Assembly: GCF_016765615.1 (NCBI RefSeq)
Contig: NZ_JAESWA010000029.1
Coordinates: forward strand, 62,001 to 126,000
Direction of reading: 5' to 3'
From: Clostridium paridis
GTDB taxonomy: Bacteria; Bacillota; Clostridia; Clostridiales; Clostridiaceae
DNA length: 64,000 bases
In this document: positions 18,433-26,991 of the stretch, piece by piece
Numbering within the stretch: the first letter of the stretch is position 1
How the letters are laid out: every line of letters begins with the position of its first letter
The notes under the pieces: model-generated
What the model saw: only the letters and a program-made list of their open reading frames with translations
Databases searched by the model: none
What the model was told of the DNA's origin: nothing
Translations under genes and position numbers: made by a program

Positions 18433-20223
18433 ATGAGTAGTCAAAAGATTTATGAGGGAAATATTGAAAAAATAAGTGAAAAAATAGATGAGGTAAATTC
18501 AAGTATAAATAGAATTGCACTAATAAGAGGGGTAATATTTATTTTATTTGGAATTTCTGTTTATTATATAATAAAACAAAAAGGATTTGCCTTTATTGTA
18601 GCCTCAATATTATTGATATTGGTATTTGTATTTATTGCGTATATTCACACAAAAGAAAAAGAAAAGCTTAAAGAATTTAATTTATTAATTGAGATAAACA
18701 ATGAACATATAAAAAGAGCAAAAGGCGAATGGAAAGAGTTTAAAGATAAGGGAGAAGAATATTTAAGTTCAGAACACCCTTTTATAAATGATTTGGACAT
18801 ATTTGGAGATAATTCGCTTTTTCAGTGGATAAATACTACTAAAACCTTTTATGGGAGAGAAAAGCTTGCAAAAATACTTTCAAGCACAGAAACTAGAACT
18901 GCTGAAGAAATTACTAAAAGACAAAGAGCTCTAAAAGAGTTAGCAGAAAAGATTGATTTTAGGCAGACACTTGAATTTATACCGTTACTTAGAAAAAGTC
19001 CTATTGAAAAAACAAAAAGTTTTATTAGCTGGGTCAAAGAAGAAAATTCGTGGTTTTTGTCCCCACAAGCTAGTCTAATTAGATTTATAATGCCTGTAAT
19101 TTCAATTTCAATATTAATATCTGTTATTGTTTTTAAAAAGCCTTTTTCATTATTTTTACTAGCGCTAATTGTAAATGGAGGAATACTAACATTAAAGAAA
19201 AAGGAAATTGCAAGAGCATTAGAAGAGATTTATTCCTTTAAGACCAATTTATCTTCGTATTATAGGACAATAGAAGTCATCGAAAAGGAAGACTTTAAAG
19301 AAGAAATTAATTTAAATGCAGTAGGAATCTTAAAAGATGATACAAGAGCTTCTAATGAGATGAAAGAAATAACAGCTATTGGAGATATGTTATTTGATAG
19401 AGGGAATATGATTTATTGGATTTTTAATTCCTTACTAATGTGGGATTTAGTTCTTATGACTAAATTAGAAAAGTGGAAGCTTAAGAATAAAAATAACGTT
19501 GAACTTTGGCTTGATGCATTAGGTGAAATAGAAGCCTTATCAGCATTAAGTAACATTTACTTTGATAATGAAAACTGGAAGATTCCTGAGATAATTGAAG
19601 AAGATGAAATAGTTGCAGAAGATTTAGCACATCCATTAATTGTGCCTCAGGGAATAAAGAATTCCTTTAATTTAACTAAACCAATTCAAACAGCGCTTAT
19701 TACTGGATCAAATATGTCAGGAAAGAGTACATTCTTAAGGACAATAGGTATTAATATGGTGTTTTCTTACTTAGGATTACCTGTTAATGGCAGAGCTCTA
19801 AAGCTTGGTGTTATGATTCCTTATACTTGTATGAGAACCAAGGATAATCTGGAAGAAGGAATCTCATCCTTTTATGCTGAGATACTAAGAGTAAAAAATA
19901 TAATAAGAGCAACAGAAAGTGGAAAGAAAGTTTTCTTCTTACTTGATGAAATTTTTAAAGGAACAAATTCAGTAGATAGACATACTGGCGCCGAAATGCT
20001 TATAAAGCAGCTTATGGGTAAGGGAGCTAAAGGATTAGTTTCAACTCATGATTTAGAATTGTGCGAGCTTGAACAAGAAGATAGAAGAATTAAAAATTTA
20101 CATTTTAGAGAGTATTATGTAGATAATGAAATTAGATTTGACTATAAACTTAGAGAAGGAAAAAGTACAACTAGAAACGCAGAATATTTAATGAAGATGG
20201 CTGGAATTAGACTAGATATTTAA
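18433..20223 (+). CDS. Membrane-anchored MutS-like ATPase
   Basis: Protein of 596 residues with a C-terminal MutS ATPase domain: Walker A 'GSNMSGKST' (about 425-432), 'EEGISSFYAEILRVK', Walker B 'FLLDEIFKGTNSVDR' and 'STHDLELCEL'. It lacks the mismatch-recognition domain I. It carries instead two hydrophobic pairs, about 27-70 and 215-250, which predict a membrane-tethered protein with a long helical lever/clamp-like region between. Such proteins are annotated as MutS-family DNA mismatch repair proteins, but the canonical repair role is doubtful given the membrane segments and missing mismatch-binding domain. The ATG follows a weak GGTGGG site. It is a single-gene unit. Confidence 0.85.
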   Translation: MSSQKIYEGNIEKISEKIDEVNSSINRIALIRGVIFILFGISVYYIIKQKGFAFIVASILLILVFVFIAYIHTKEKEKLKEFNLLIEINNEHIKRAKGEWKEFKDKGEEYLSSEHPFINDLDIFGDNSLFQWINTTKTFYGREKLAKILSSTETRTAEEITKRQRALKELAEKIDFRQTLEFIPLLRKSPIEKTKSFISWVKEENSWFLSPQASLIRFIMPVISISILISVIVFKKPFSLFLLALIVNGGILTLKKKEIARALEEIYSFKTNLSSYYRTIEVIEKEDFKEEINLNAVGILKDDTRASNEMKEITAIGDMLFDRGNMIYWIFNSLLMWDLVLMTKLEKWKLKNKNNVELWLDALGEIEALSALSNIYFDNENWKIPEIIEEDEIVAEDLAHPLIVPQGIKNSFNLTKPIQTALITGSNMSGKSTFLRTIGINMVFSYLGLPVNGRALKLGVMIPYTCMRTKDNLEEGISSFYAEILRVKNIIRATESGKKVFFLLDEIFKGTNSVDRHTGAEMLIKQLMGKGAKGLVSTHDLELCELEQEDRRIKNLHFREYYVDNEIRFDYKLREGKSTTRNAEYLMKMAGIRLDI

Positions 20224-20346
20224 AGTTGAGTAACGAAAAATTAGTATAAATTTCATATCTTTTTAAGCTTTGTTCTCAGAACTTTAGGTTATATAGTGTG
20301 TTATAATGGTATAAGAAGTTACTGTACTAAAGATTAGGAGGACAAA

Positions 20347-21747
20347 ATGAATTTAAATAAGAGTCAGAGTAGATTTGTGAATTCTAAAAGTTTAGGATAT
20401 CAATTTCTAAAAGGCAAAAAATTAACAGGAAAAACAACAGCTGCAATATATAGAGTAGTTAATATAGAGAATAATTATAGACTTTTTCCAGATGAAAAGA
20501 TAATATATATTATTTCAGAGAAAAATTTAAAAGATAAGGTTCAGGAACTATACCAAGATGTAAAATCAGAGATTGAAAATAAATATTTCTCATTATTTTC
20601 TTATTTTAACAAAGGGGTAGAGGTAGCAGCATTAGAGGATATAATTACTTCGTTTGCTCAAGGGTTTTTAAGAGATAAAATGATTTCACTTAAGTATGCC
20701 TCCTTTGAAGAAGAGGAAAACTTAATAAAATCTATATATGAAGATAAAAAAAGTGAGTATAAAAAATCTAAATTTATTCAAAATGTAGATTATAAATTTT
20801 TAAAAGATGAATTTACATGGATTAAGTCAAATGGATTTTCTAAGGTCGAATATCTAGAGGCTAGACGAAAAGGTAGAGAAGGGCGTATAGGCAAAGGTTC
20901 TAAAACAAGAGAAGCCATATATGATTTACTTTCTTCTTATAACGAAAATTTAGCACAGAGTGGCTTAATGGATAGATATGATGAAGTGAATTATGCTCAT
21001 GAGTATTCAAAAAAAACTAAAGGGATATACACTCATATAGTTTTAGATAACTGTAAGGGTCTAAGTTTAAAAGAGATTAACTTTATAGATTCCTTACTAA
21101 CACCACAGGAATATAGTTCTATAGTTTATATTTTGGGTGAAGAAAAAATGGTTATAAATCCATTTAAGAATATAAAATCAAAAACTTTTAGATTCAATGA
21201 ACAGTTCAAAACCTTTTATAATGAGTGGAATCCGATTGAACATTATGAATTTATTGATATAAACAAAGGTGTGAAAAGGAAGTTTTTTAAAGATACATCA
21301 ATAAATACACATGAAATTGTTGAAAAAAATGATAAGAGTGAATATACTTACAAGGAAAATGATATAAAGGAGTTTCCGTTATTTTCAAACATAGCAGCTG
21401 GAGAACCTATTCTTATGAATGAAGAGGTAGAAGAAATGATTTATCTACCTAAGGAATGGATAAAGAATAGTAATGAAGTATTTTTCCTAAGAGTAAAAGG
21501 GGACTCAATGGAAAATGCAAACATATTTCATGGTGATATAGTTGCTATTAATAAAAGATCTATGGCGGATCATAATGAAATAGTAGCAATAGATATAGAG
21601 GGTAGTGCAACGCTAAAGAGATTAAAACTTAATGGTGAAGTACCAGTATTAATGCCAGAGAATGACAAGTATGATCCAATATACCTAGCGGGGAAAGAAA
21701 CTAATATCTTAGGCGTGGCAATTGGAATAATTAAAAAGAATGGATAG
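20347..21747 (+). CDS. UvrD-helicase-like domain fused to LexA-type S24 peptidase domain
   Basis: Protein of 466 residues with an unusual architecture. Residues about 1-300 resemble the first half of a UvrD/Rep helicase: 'NKSQSRFVNSK' like a Q-motif region, P-loop 'GKKLTGKT' (23-30), and 'THIVLDNCKGLS' (229-240) at the Walker B position, where the usual Asp-Glu is Asp-Asn. Residues about 340-466 are an S24 LexA-like autopeptidase with the Ala351-Gly352 cleavage pair, Ser387 in 'KGDSMEN' and Lys424 in 'ATLKRL'. There is no N-terminal LexA winged helix. It starts behind TTAGGAGGAC. RecA-stimulated self-cleavage separating the two parts is the natural inference; DNA target and ATPase activity are unknown. 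Confidence 0.82.
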   Translation: MNLNKSQSRFVNSKSLGYQFLKGKKLTGKTTAAIYRVVNIENNYRLFPDEKIIYIISEKNLKDKVQELYQDVKSEIENKYFSLFSYFNKGVEVAALEDIITSFAQGFLRDKMISLKYASFEEEENLIKSIYEDKKSEYKKSKFIQNVDYKFLKDEFTWIKSNGFSKVEYLEARRKGREGRIGKGSKTREAIYDLLSSYNENLAQSGLMDRYDEVNYAHEYSKKTKGIYTHIVLDNCKGLSLKEINFIDSLLTPQEYSSIVYILGEEKMVINPFKNIKSKTFRFNEQFKTFYNEWNPIEHYEFIDINKGVKRKFFKDTSINTHEIVEKNDKSEYTYKENDIKEFPLFSNIAAGEPILMNEEVEEMIYLPKEWIKNSNEVFFLRVKGDSMENANIFHGDIVAINKRSMADHNEIVAIDIEGSATLKRLKLNGEVPVLMPENDKYDPIYLAGKETNILGVAIGIIKKNG

Positions 21748-21783
21748 ATCCTTTAAAGTAGAGTAGTATAAAAAGGAGATAAA

Positions 21784-22686
21784 ATGGGGTTTGTTATAAT
21801 AGATTTAGAATTCAATAACTTAGGAGAGATAAGCAAATATTTTCCGAATTTTTATGAAGAAAATAAAGATATAAGAAATCTAGAAATAGATAATGAGATA
21901 ATAGAGATTGGAGCAGTTAAGCTTGATAAGTTTATGCAGAAAACTGAAGAATTAAAACTCTATATTAAGCCAACAGCTTTTAAAATATTAAATCCAAAAA
22001 TTACTGAAATTACAGGCATACAAGAAGAGGATATTAGGGATGGATTAGGGTATTTTGAAGCCATGGATAGGCTGAGAGCTTTTATAGGAAAGGACGATAT
22101 AATATGCTCTTGGGCAAAAAATGATATAGCAGAAATTATAATAAATTCAAGTTTTCATGGATATAAAGAAATAAGTTGGCTTAAAGAATATATAGACATT
22201 CAGGAATATTGTACAAAGGTTCTAGCTCATAAAAAATCTATAAGTTTAAAAAATGCACTTTTAGAATTAAAGATACAGGTAAGTGATGATAGTAAGTTGC
22301 ATGATGCATTAAATGATGCGGATTATACATCAAAAGTATTTAAAAGAATTTATAATCCTAGAATTATAAAAAATTATATAGTATATGACATTTTTAATAT
22401 GCCCGCACTAGTTATTAAAAATTTAGAGGCTTTTAAAATTGATTATAGTAGAGTGAACATGACTTGCCCAAGATGTAAAAATCCAATGGAACTAGAACAA
22501 CCTTTCAAGTTATTTTATTGGAGGTTTATGGGTATAGATTCTTGTAAAAAGTGTAGGTGTAAAATTCTACATGAGGTTATTATTAAGAAAACTCTTACAG
22601 GAAAAGAAGTTTATAATGAAATTAAAACTCCTTTAAATCAGATGGAATATATGGATGTTTCTTATAAGTTTCAAAAGGTAAATTAA
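21784..22686 (+). CDS. DEDDh 3'-5' exonuclease with C-terminal zinc-ribbon-like tail
   Basis: Exonuclease of 300 residues in the RNase T/DnaQ superfamily. Catalytic acids are visible: D7 and E9 in 'IIDLEFNN', an Asp in 'CSWAKNDI', and the His-Asp pair in 'LHDALNDADYT'. After the nuclease domain (about 1-185) comes a tail with four or more cysteines, 'CPRCKNPME' and 'DSCKKCRCKI', likely a zinc site. It lies 36 bp after the helicase/LexA fusion gene, behind AAAAGGAGAT, and may be co-transcribed with it. The substrate, RNA or DNA, cannot be told from sequence. Confidence 0.85.
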   Translation: MGFVIIDLEFNNLGEISKYFPNFYEENKDIRNLEIDNEIIEIGAVKLDKFMQKTEELKLYIKPTAFKILNPKITEITGIQEEDIRDGLGYFEAMDRLRAFIGKDDIICSWAKNDIAEIIINSSFHGYKEISWLKEYIDIQEYCTKVLAHKKSISLKNALLELKIQVSDDSKLHDALNDADYTSKVFKRIYNPRIIKNYIVYDIFNMPALVIKNLEAFKIDYSRVNMTCPRCKNPMELEQPFKLFYWRFMGIDSCKKCRCKILHEVIIKKTLTGKEVYNEIKTPLNQMEYMDVSYKFQKVN

Positions 22687-22810
22687 TAAATTCGAAAAAA
22701 TAAATTACATTTTATTTACATTATAGTTATATTATCAAAAGTATAACATTTACATTTAAAATGTGTTAAAATATAAGAGCAGATTATTTTAAATTTTGAG
22801 GGGAAAGAGT

Positions 22811-23224
22811 ATGAATATAGCATTTTTTCTAACACCTAAGAATGAAGTTATTTACGAGAATGTTGACGCTACTATGAGGCAGGTAATGGAGAGAATGGAG
22901 CATCATGGTTATACAGCAATTCCACTTATAGATAAAAGTGGAAGATATGTAGGAACCCTTACTGAAGGAGATTTGTTATGGGAGCTTAAAAATAGCCCAG
23001 ACTTAAATTTTAAAAATACTCATACAGTAAAAGTTAAAGATATACCTAGAAGAATAAAGCATAAAAGTGTCTCAATTAATTCTTCAATTGAAAGTATAAT
23101 ATCTCTTGCGGTAAGTCAAAACTTTGTACCAGTAGTAGATGATAACGGAACATTTATTGGGATAATAAAGAGAAGTGATATAATTAATTATTGCTATAAT
23201 AGTATGAAGCAATCTCAGCTTTAG
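22811..23224 (+). CDS. CBS-domain pair protein
   Basis: Stand-alone protein of 137 residues made of two CBS motifs: about 10-65 ('ATMRQVMERMEHHGYTAIPL', 'GTLTEGDLLWEL') and 75-130 ('SVSINSSIESIISLAVS', 'FVPVVDDNGTFIGIIKRSDI'). CBS pairs bind adenosyl nucleotides and act as energy or ligand sensors. ATG 22811 follows GAGGGGAAA; the frame opens slightly earlier at 22796 within that site. It lies 41 bp upstream of a copper-sensor-type regulator but a functional link is not evident. Confidence 0.88.
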   Translation: MNIAFFLTPKNEVIYENVDATMRQVMERMEHHGYTAIPLIDKSGRYVGTLTEGDLLWELKNSPDLNFKNTHTVKVKDIPRRIKHKSVSINSSIESIISLAVSQNFVPVVDDNGTFIGIIKRSDIINYCYNSMKQSQL

Positions 23225-23265
23225 TTTATCATTGAATATAACTAAGGTTCAGGAGGAAAAAAAGA

Positions 23266-23532
23266 ATGAACGAAGAAAAGAAACAAGCTTTGCAAAGTCT
23301 TAAAACTGGAAAAGGGCAAATAGAAGGAATAATAAAAATGATAGAAGATGATAGATACTGTGTTGATGTTTCAAATCAAATTATTGCAGTTCAAGCACTT
23401 CTAAGAAAAGCTAATAAATTAATATTAAAACAACATATGACACACTGCGTTAAGGCAGCTATAAAAAGGGAATATGATGCTGAAGAAAAAATAGATGAGA
23501 TATTATCTATTTTAGATAAGGTTATGAAGTAG
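23266..23532 (+). CDS. CsoR/RcnR-family metal-sensing repressor
   Basis: All-helical repressor of 88 residues. The Cu(I) fingerprint of CsoR is intact in spacing: C32, H57 and C61 (25 and 4 apart, as in CsoR C36-H61-C65 of other species). H60 also sits beside C61. It would release DNA when it binds cuprous ion, or react with sulfur species if it belongs to the CstR branch, which uses only the two cysteines. No copper ATPase or chaperone gene is next to it, so its target lies elsewhere. The start follows AGGAGGAAAAAAG. Confidence 0.88.
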   Translation: MNEEKKQALQSLKTGKGQIEGIIKMIEDDRYCVDVSNQIIAVQALLRKANKLILKQHMTHCVKAAIKREYDAEEKIDEILSILDKVMK

Positions 23533-23560
23533 AGTATAATAAATTTGAATATATAGTTTT

Positions 23561-23590
23561 AAAGAGGGGAAATATCCCTTCTTTATTTTT
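23561..23590 (+). terminator. Rho-independent terminator after the CsoR-type gene
   Basis: Stem AAAGAGGGGA / TCCCTTCTTT (one G-T pair) with a short A/T loop and a following T-rich run. Confidence 0.75.
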
Positions 23591-23591
23591 A

Positions 23592-23635
23592 TATAGGGTT
23601 TTTTATAGGAAACTAGTTGAACTTAAAACCCTATA
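23592..23635. repeat. Dispersed palindromic repeat R1, copy b (short form)
   Basis: Perfect 11-bp outer arms TATAGGGTTTT and AAAACCCTATA. Read on the minus strand it matches the copy at 41595-41659 except that exactly the 28-bp inner hairpin (41614-41641 in that copy) is absent. Confidence 0.85.
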
Positions 23636-23703
23636 GAAAATAATTAGCTTTGTGTATTATAATATCAGTAATAAAATATCCTAAGAAAATAAAGGAGCAT
23701 ATA

Positions 23704-25596
23704 ATGAATTTAATAAATCTTGAAAATATAAACAAAAGTTATAGTGAAAAAATTCTATTAGATAATATTTCATTAGGTATAAATGAAGGAGATAAAATAG
23801 GATTAATAGGTATAAATGGTGCTGGAAAGTCAACACTTTTAAAAATAATTGGAGGAAAAGAAGAGTTCTTTGATGGAGATATTTCTAAAATTAAAAACAT
23901 TAGAATTGAATACTTATCACAAAGTCAAAATTTTACTCCAGAGGACACTGTGTTAGAGCAGATTTTTAAGGGCGATTCTAAAGAAATGAAATTACTGAGA
24001 GAATATGAGGATATTCTTAATTCTTTAGAAGCTGGAGAAGAATATAATCAGGAAAATTTTATAAGACTTCAAGGGGAAATTGAAGATTTAAATCTTTGGG
24101 GGCTAGAAAGTGACGCAAAGATAATACTAAACAAGCTAGGAATAAGAAATTACCATCAGAAGGTAGGTACTTTATCTGGGGGACAAAAGAAAAGAGTTGC
24201 ACTTGCTTCAGCATTAATAACTCCTTGCGACCTGCTTCTTTTAGATGAGCCTACAAACCATTTGGATAGTGATAGTATAGAATGGTTAGAAGAATATCTT
24301 AATCTTAGAAAAGGCGCTCTTATAATGATTACTCATGATAGATATTTTCTTGATAGAGTTGTAAATAGAATTATAGAATTAGATAGGGGAAAGATATATA
24401 GTTACCAAGGTAATTACTCTGATTTTCTTATAAAAAAGAGTGAGAGACTTGAAATAGAGAAGAGCCAAGAAGAGAAGAGGGCTAGCCTTATTCAGAAGGA
24501 ATTAAAGTGGGTTAAAAGAGGTGCTAAGGCAAGAACAACAAAACAAAAAGCAAGGCTTCAAAGATTTGATGAATTGGTAAACTATGAATATATTGAACCT
24601 AGGGGAGATGTAGAGTTAAGCTTAATAGGAACTAGATTAGGCAATAAATCTATAGAAATAAATAATATTAGTAAATCCTTTGGGGATAAACTACTAATAA
24701 ACAATTTCTCATATATATTTAAAAAAGGTGATAGGGTTGGAATAGTTGGAAGTAATGGAATGGGAAAAACCACTTTGATAAACCTTATTGCAAATAAGAT
24801 TGAACTTGATAGTGGAAATATCGAAATTGGAGAAACAGTAAAGTTAGGATGCTTTTCCCAAGATAGCTCTGAGATGGACGAAAGTATAAGAGTGATCGAC
24901 TATGTAAGAGAAGGGGGAGAAGTAATTCCAGTTTCTAATGGGGTTAATATAACAGCTTCACAAATGTGTGAAAGATTTATGTTTGATGGAACCATGCAAT
25001 ATACTCCAATAGGTAAATTGTCAGGAGGAGAAAAGAGAAGATTACAGCTATTAAGAGTTCTTATGGAAGCACCTAATGTGCTGATATTAGATGAGCCTAC
25101 AAATGATTTAGATATAGAAACCTTGCAGATACTTGAGGATTTTCTTGATGACTTTGGAGGTATACTTATAATTGTATCCCATGACAGGTATTTTCTTGAT
25201 AGATTATGTCATAAGATTTTTGCATATGAAGGAGAAGGAATAATTAGTGAATATACAGGTAATTTTAGCGATTATCTTATAAAAAGAGAGTTAAAATCTG
25301 TTGAAATGCCTAAAGAACAAAAGGTTCAAAAGGAAAGAAAGAAAAATAAAGATGAAAGACCAAAGTTTTCATATAATGAGCAGAAAGAATATGAAGAAAT
25401 TGATGAAGTAATTGAAAAAATAGAAAAGAAACTGGAAGAAATAGAGCTAGAAATATCAAAGACTGTAACAGATTACGGAAAACTACAGGTGCTATTAAAG
25501 GAAAAAGAAGAGATTGAGGAAGAATTAGCTTTAAAGTACGAGAGATGGGAATACCTAAATGAGATTGCAGAGAAGATATCAGAATATAATAAATAA
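23704..25596 (+). CDS. ABC-F family ATPase
   Basis: Soluble tandem ATPase of 630 residues with no membrane segments. First cassette: Walker A 'GINGAGKST', signature 'LSGGQKKR', Walker B 'LLLDEPTNHLD'. Second cassette: 'GSNGMGKTT', 'LSGGEKRR', 'LILDEPTNDLD'. Between them is the charged linker with 'KRGAKARTTKQKARL'. The C-terminal tail from about residue 540 is Lys/Glu-rich coiled coil, as in Uup. ABC-F proteins act on the ribosome; members include Uup, EttA-like factors and antibiotic-resistance factors. The tail favours the Uup-like branch. Start ATG 23704 follows AAAGGAG; the frame opens upstream at 23650 without a site. Confidence 0.92.
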   Translation: MNLINLENINKSYSEKILLDNISLGINEGDKIGLIGINGAGKSTLLKIIGGKEEFFDGDISKIKNIRIEYLSQSQNFTPEDTVLEQIFKGDSKEMKLLREYEDILNSLEAGEEYNQENFIRLQGEIEDLNLWGLESDAKIILNKLGIRNYHQKVGTLSGGQKKRVALASALITPCDLLLLDEPTNHLDSDSIEWLEEYLNLRKGALIMITHDRYFLDRVVNRIIELDRGKIYSYQGNYSDFLIKKSERLEIEKSQEEKRASLIQKELKWVKRGAKARTTKQKARLQRFDELVNYEYIEPRGDVELSLIGTRLGNKSIEINNISKSFGDKLLINNFSYIFKKGDRVGIVGSNGMGKTTLINLIANKIELDSGNIEIGETVKLGCFSQDSSEMDESIRVIDYVREGGEVIPVSNGVNITASQMCERFMFDGTMQYTPIGKLSGGEKRRLQLLRVLMEAPNVLILDEPTNDLDIETLQILEDFLDDFGGILIIVSHDRYFLDRLCHKIFAYEGEGIISEYTGNFSDYLIKRELKSVEMPKEQKVQKERKKNKDERPKFSYNEQKEYEEIDEVIEKIEKKLEEIELEISKTVTDYGKLQVLLKEKEEIEEELALKYERWEYLNEIAEKISEYNK

Positions 25597-25623
25597 AAAA
25601 AAGAGGCCAATGCCTCTTTTTTT
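25595..25623. terminator. Bidirectional terminator
   Basis: A-rich arm ending in AAGAGGC and the complementary GCCTCTTTTTTT around a 4-base loop, lying between the convergent ABC-F gene and the Cys-rich protein gene. A tract on one side and T tract on the other allow use in both directions. Confidence 0.88.
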
Positions 25624-25637
25624 CTATAGAAATTTCA

Positions 25638-26291
25638 CTAAGCTTCTATACTCTCAAAACTTTCTGCGATTAAATCAAACTCTTCTTCGTCAGTAATTTC
25701 TCCATAGGTGTCTTCTTTGATACCAGGATATAAATATAGAATATATCTATCGTTGCTATCCATTATGTTTTGGATTATTATATATTCTTGTTCCTTCTCA
25801 CAATTTTCTAAGGTTGCGAGAACTTTAAACTTATTTTCTTTACCAGTATCGTTATTTGTAAGGTCCAAAGTAAACCCACTATGAAGTCTGACATTGATTT
25901 TAGAATGATCACAAGTCTTTATATAAGAATTCCTTCTACATCCAGAACAAGTCTTGAATGAACATTCTACAACACAATTTAGGCAAGCACATTTTGAACA
26001 GTTCTCTAATTGTGTTAATGTATCTTTATTTTGTGCTTTAAAATTATTAATTGAGCTAAGGTTTGGAGAAGAAAATTTATTGAAAAAACCTTTCTTATTT
26101 CCCTTTTGCTCTTCTTCTTCTAAAAGATTAATAAAATCTTTTAGAACTTTACCTTTAACATAAAACTTTTTCTTTTTTAAAAAGTCTTCAGGAAGGAAGG
26201 GAGAAATATTGTCTATAGCATAAAATATGTCTGTATATATTTTTCCCCATGTTTCTTTTTCTCTAGTAATTATTTCGAAATCGCTATTCAT
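25638..26291 (-). CDS. Hypothetical protein with central eight-cysteine cluster
   Basis: Protein of 217 residues that I cannot assign to a named family with confidence. Residues 98-127 hold eight cysteines: C98, C101, C103, C106, C110, C115, C118 and C127. This suggests a multi-zinc or similar metal site. The C-terminal part (about 130-217, 'KFKVLATLEN', 'RYILYLYPG', 'EITDEEEFDLIAESFESI') resembles DUF1292-type domains by eye. No signal peptide or membrane helix. It lies last in a minus-strand run behind the PspA gene with a 29-bp gap. A link to envelope stress is suggested only by position. Confidence 0.75.
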   Translation of the reverse strand: MNSDFEIITREKETWGKIYTDIFYAIDNISPFLPEDFLKKKKFYVKGKVLKDFINLLEEEEQKGNKKGFFNKFSSPNLSSINNFKAQNKDTLTQLENCSKCACLNCVVECSFKTCSGCRRNSYIKTCDHSKINVRLHSGFTLDLTNNDTGKENKFKVLATLENCEKEQEYIIIQNIMDSNDRYILYLYPGIKEDTYGEITDEEEFDLIAESFESIEA

Positions 26292-26320
26292 TAATACTCA
26301 CCAAACCTAAAGTAAAATTA

Positions 26321-26977
26321 TTAAACAGTACCATTTTTATATTTTTCTAGTTCTAAATCTAAATCTGACTCTTCAAGCTTTTCAAATTGTGAATCAAAAT
26401 CATCAATTTCTCTTAGTTCTGCTAGGCCATTAGCCTTAGCTTCTGTTCTTTGAATTTTTCTTTCTATAGAATCAATTTGAATAGAATTACTTTTTGTTTG
26501 AACATTAGCTAAGATTTCATTTACTTTTTCAGAAGCTTGAGCTGTAGAGTATCTTGCTGCAGCTTCATCTCTATATTGTCTTGTTTTTTGTATTTCATCT
26601 TCTAAAGCAACTAAGTTTTTCTTGATTGCTTCAGCTTGAACTTTAGCAGTTTCATAGCTGGTTTTTAAGCCTTCATATTTCTTATCTGCATCTAATTTCT
26701 TTTGTAAAGCTCTTTTAGCAAGATCTTCATTTCCTTTTGAAAGGGCAAGTTTTACTTTTTCATCGAAATCAGCAGCTTCTCTTTGAGCTGTATCCATATT
26801 CTTTTTAATTGCTTGAACATTGCCTATTATTTGTGCTGAATTTAGTTTTGCTTTAGATAGTTGTTCTTCCATATCCTTTAATTTTTGATCAAGTAATTCT
26901 ATTGGATTTTCCATCTCATCCAATGTACTATTAACCTTTGCTCTAAACATATTTGACATCCTATTAAATATTCCCAT
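26321..26977 (-). CDS. pspA: PspA/IM30-family envelope stress protein
   Basis: Peripheral membrane protein of 218 residues in the PspA/Vipp1 (ESCRT-III-like) family. It begins 'MGIFNRMSNMFRAKVNSTLD' and continues 'ENPIELLDQKLKDMEEQLSK', the family hallmark, followed by long amphipathic coiled-coil helices (about 30-180). These proteins coat and stabilise damaged membranes. The ATG follows TAGGAGGTAACTT. It lies 14 bp downstream of a secreted or membrane Ser-rich protein gene and upstream of a Cys-rich protein gene, all on the minus strand. Confidence 0.93.
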   Translation of the reverse strand: MGIFNRMSNMFRAKVNSTLDEMENPIELLDQKLKDMEEQLSKAKLNSAQIIGNVQAIKKNMDTAQREAADFDEKVKLALSKGNEDLAKRALQKKLDADKKYEGLKTSYETAKVQAEAIKKNLVALEDEIQKTRQYRDEAAARYSTAQASEKVNEILANVQTKSNSIQIDSIERKIQRTEAKANGLAELREIDDFDSQFEKLEESDLDLELEKYKNGTV

Positions 26978-26991
26978 TTGTAAGTTACCTC

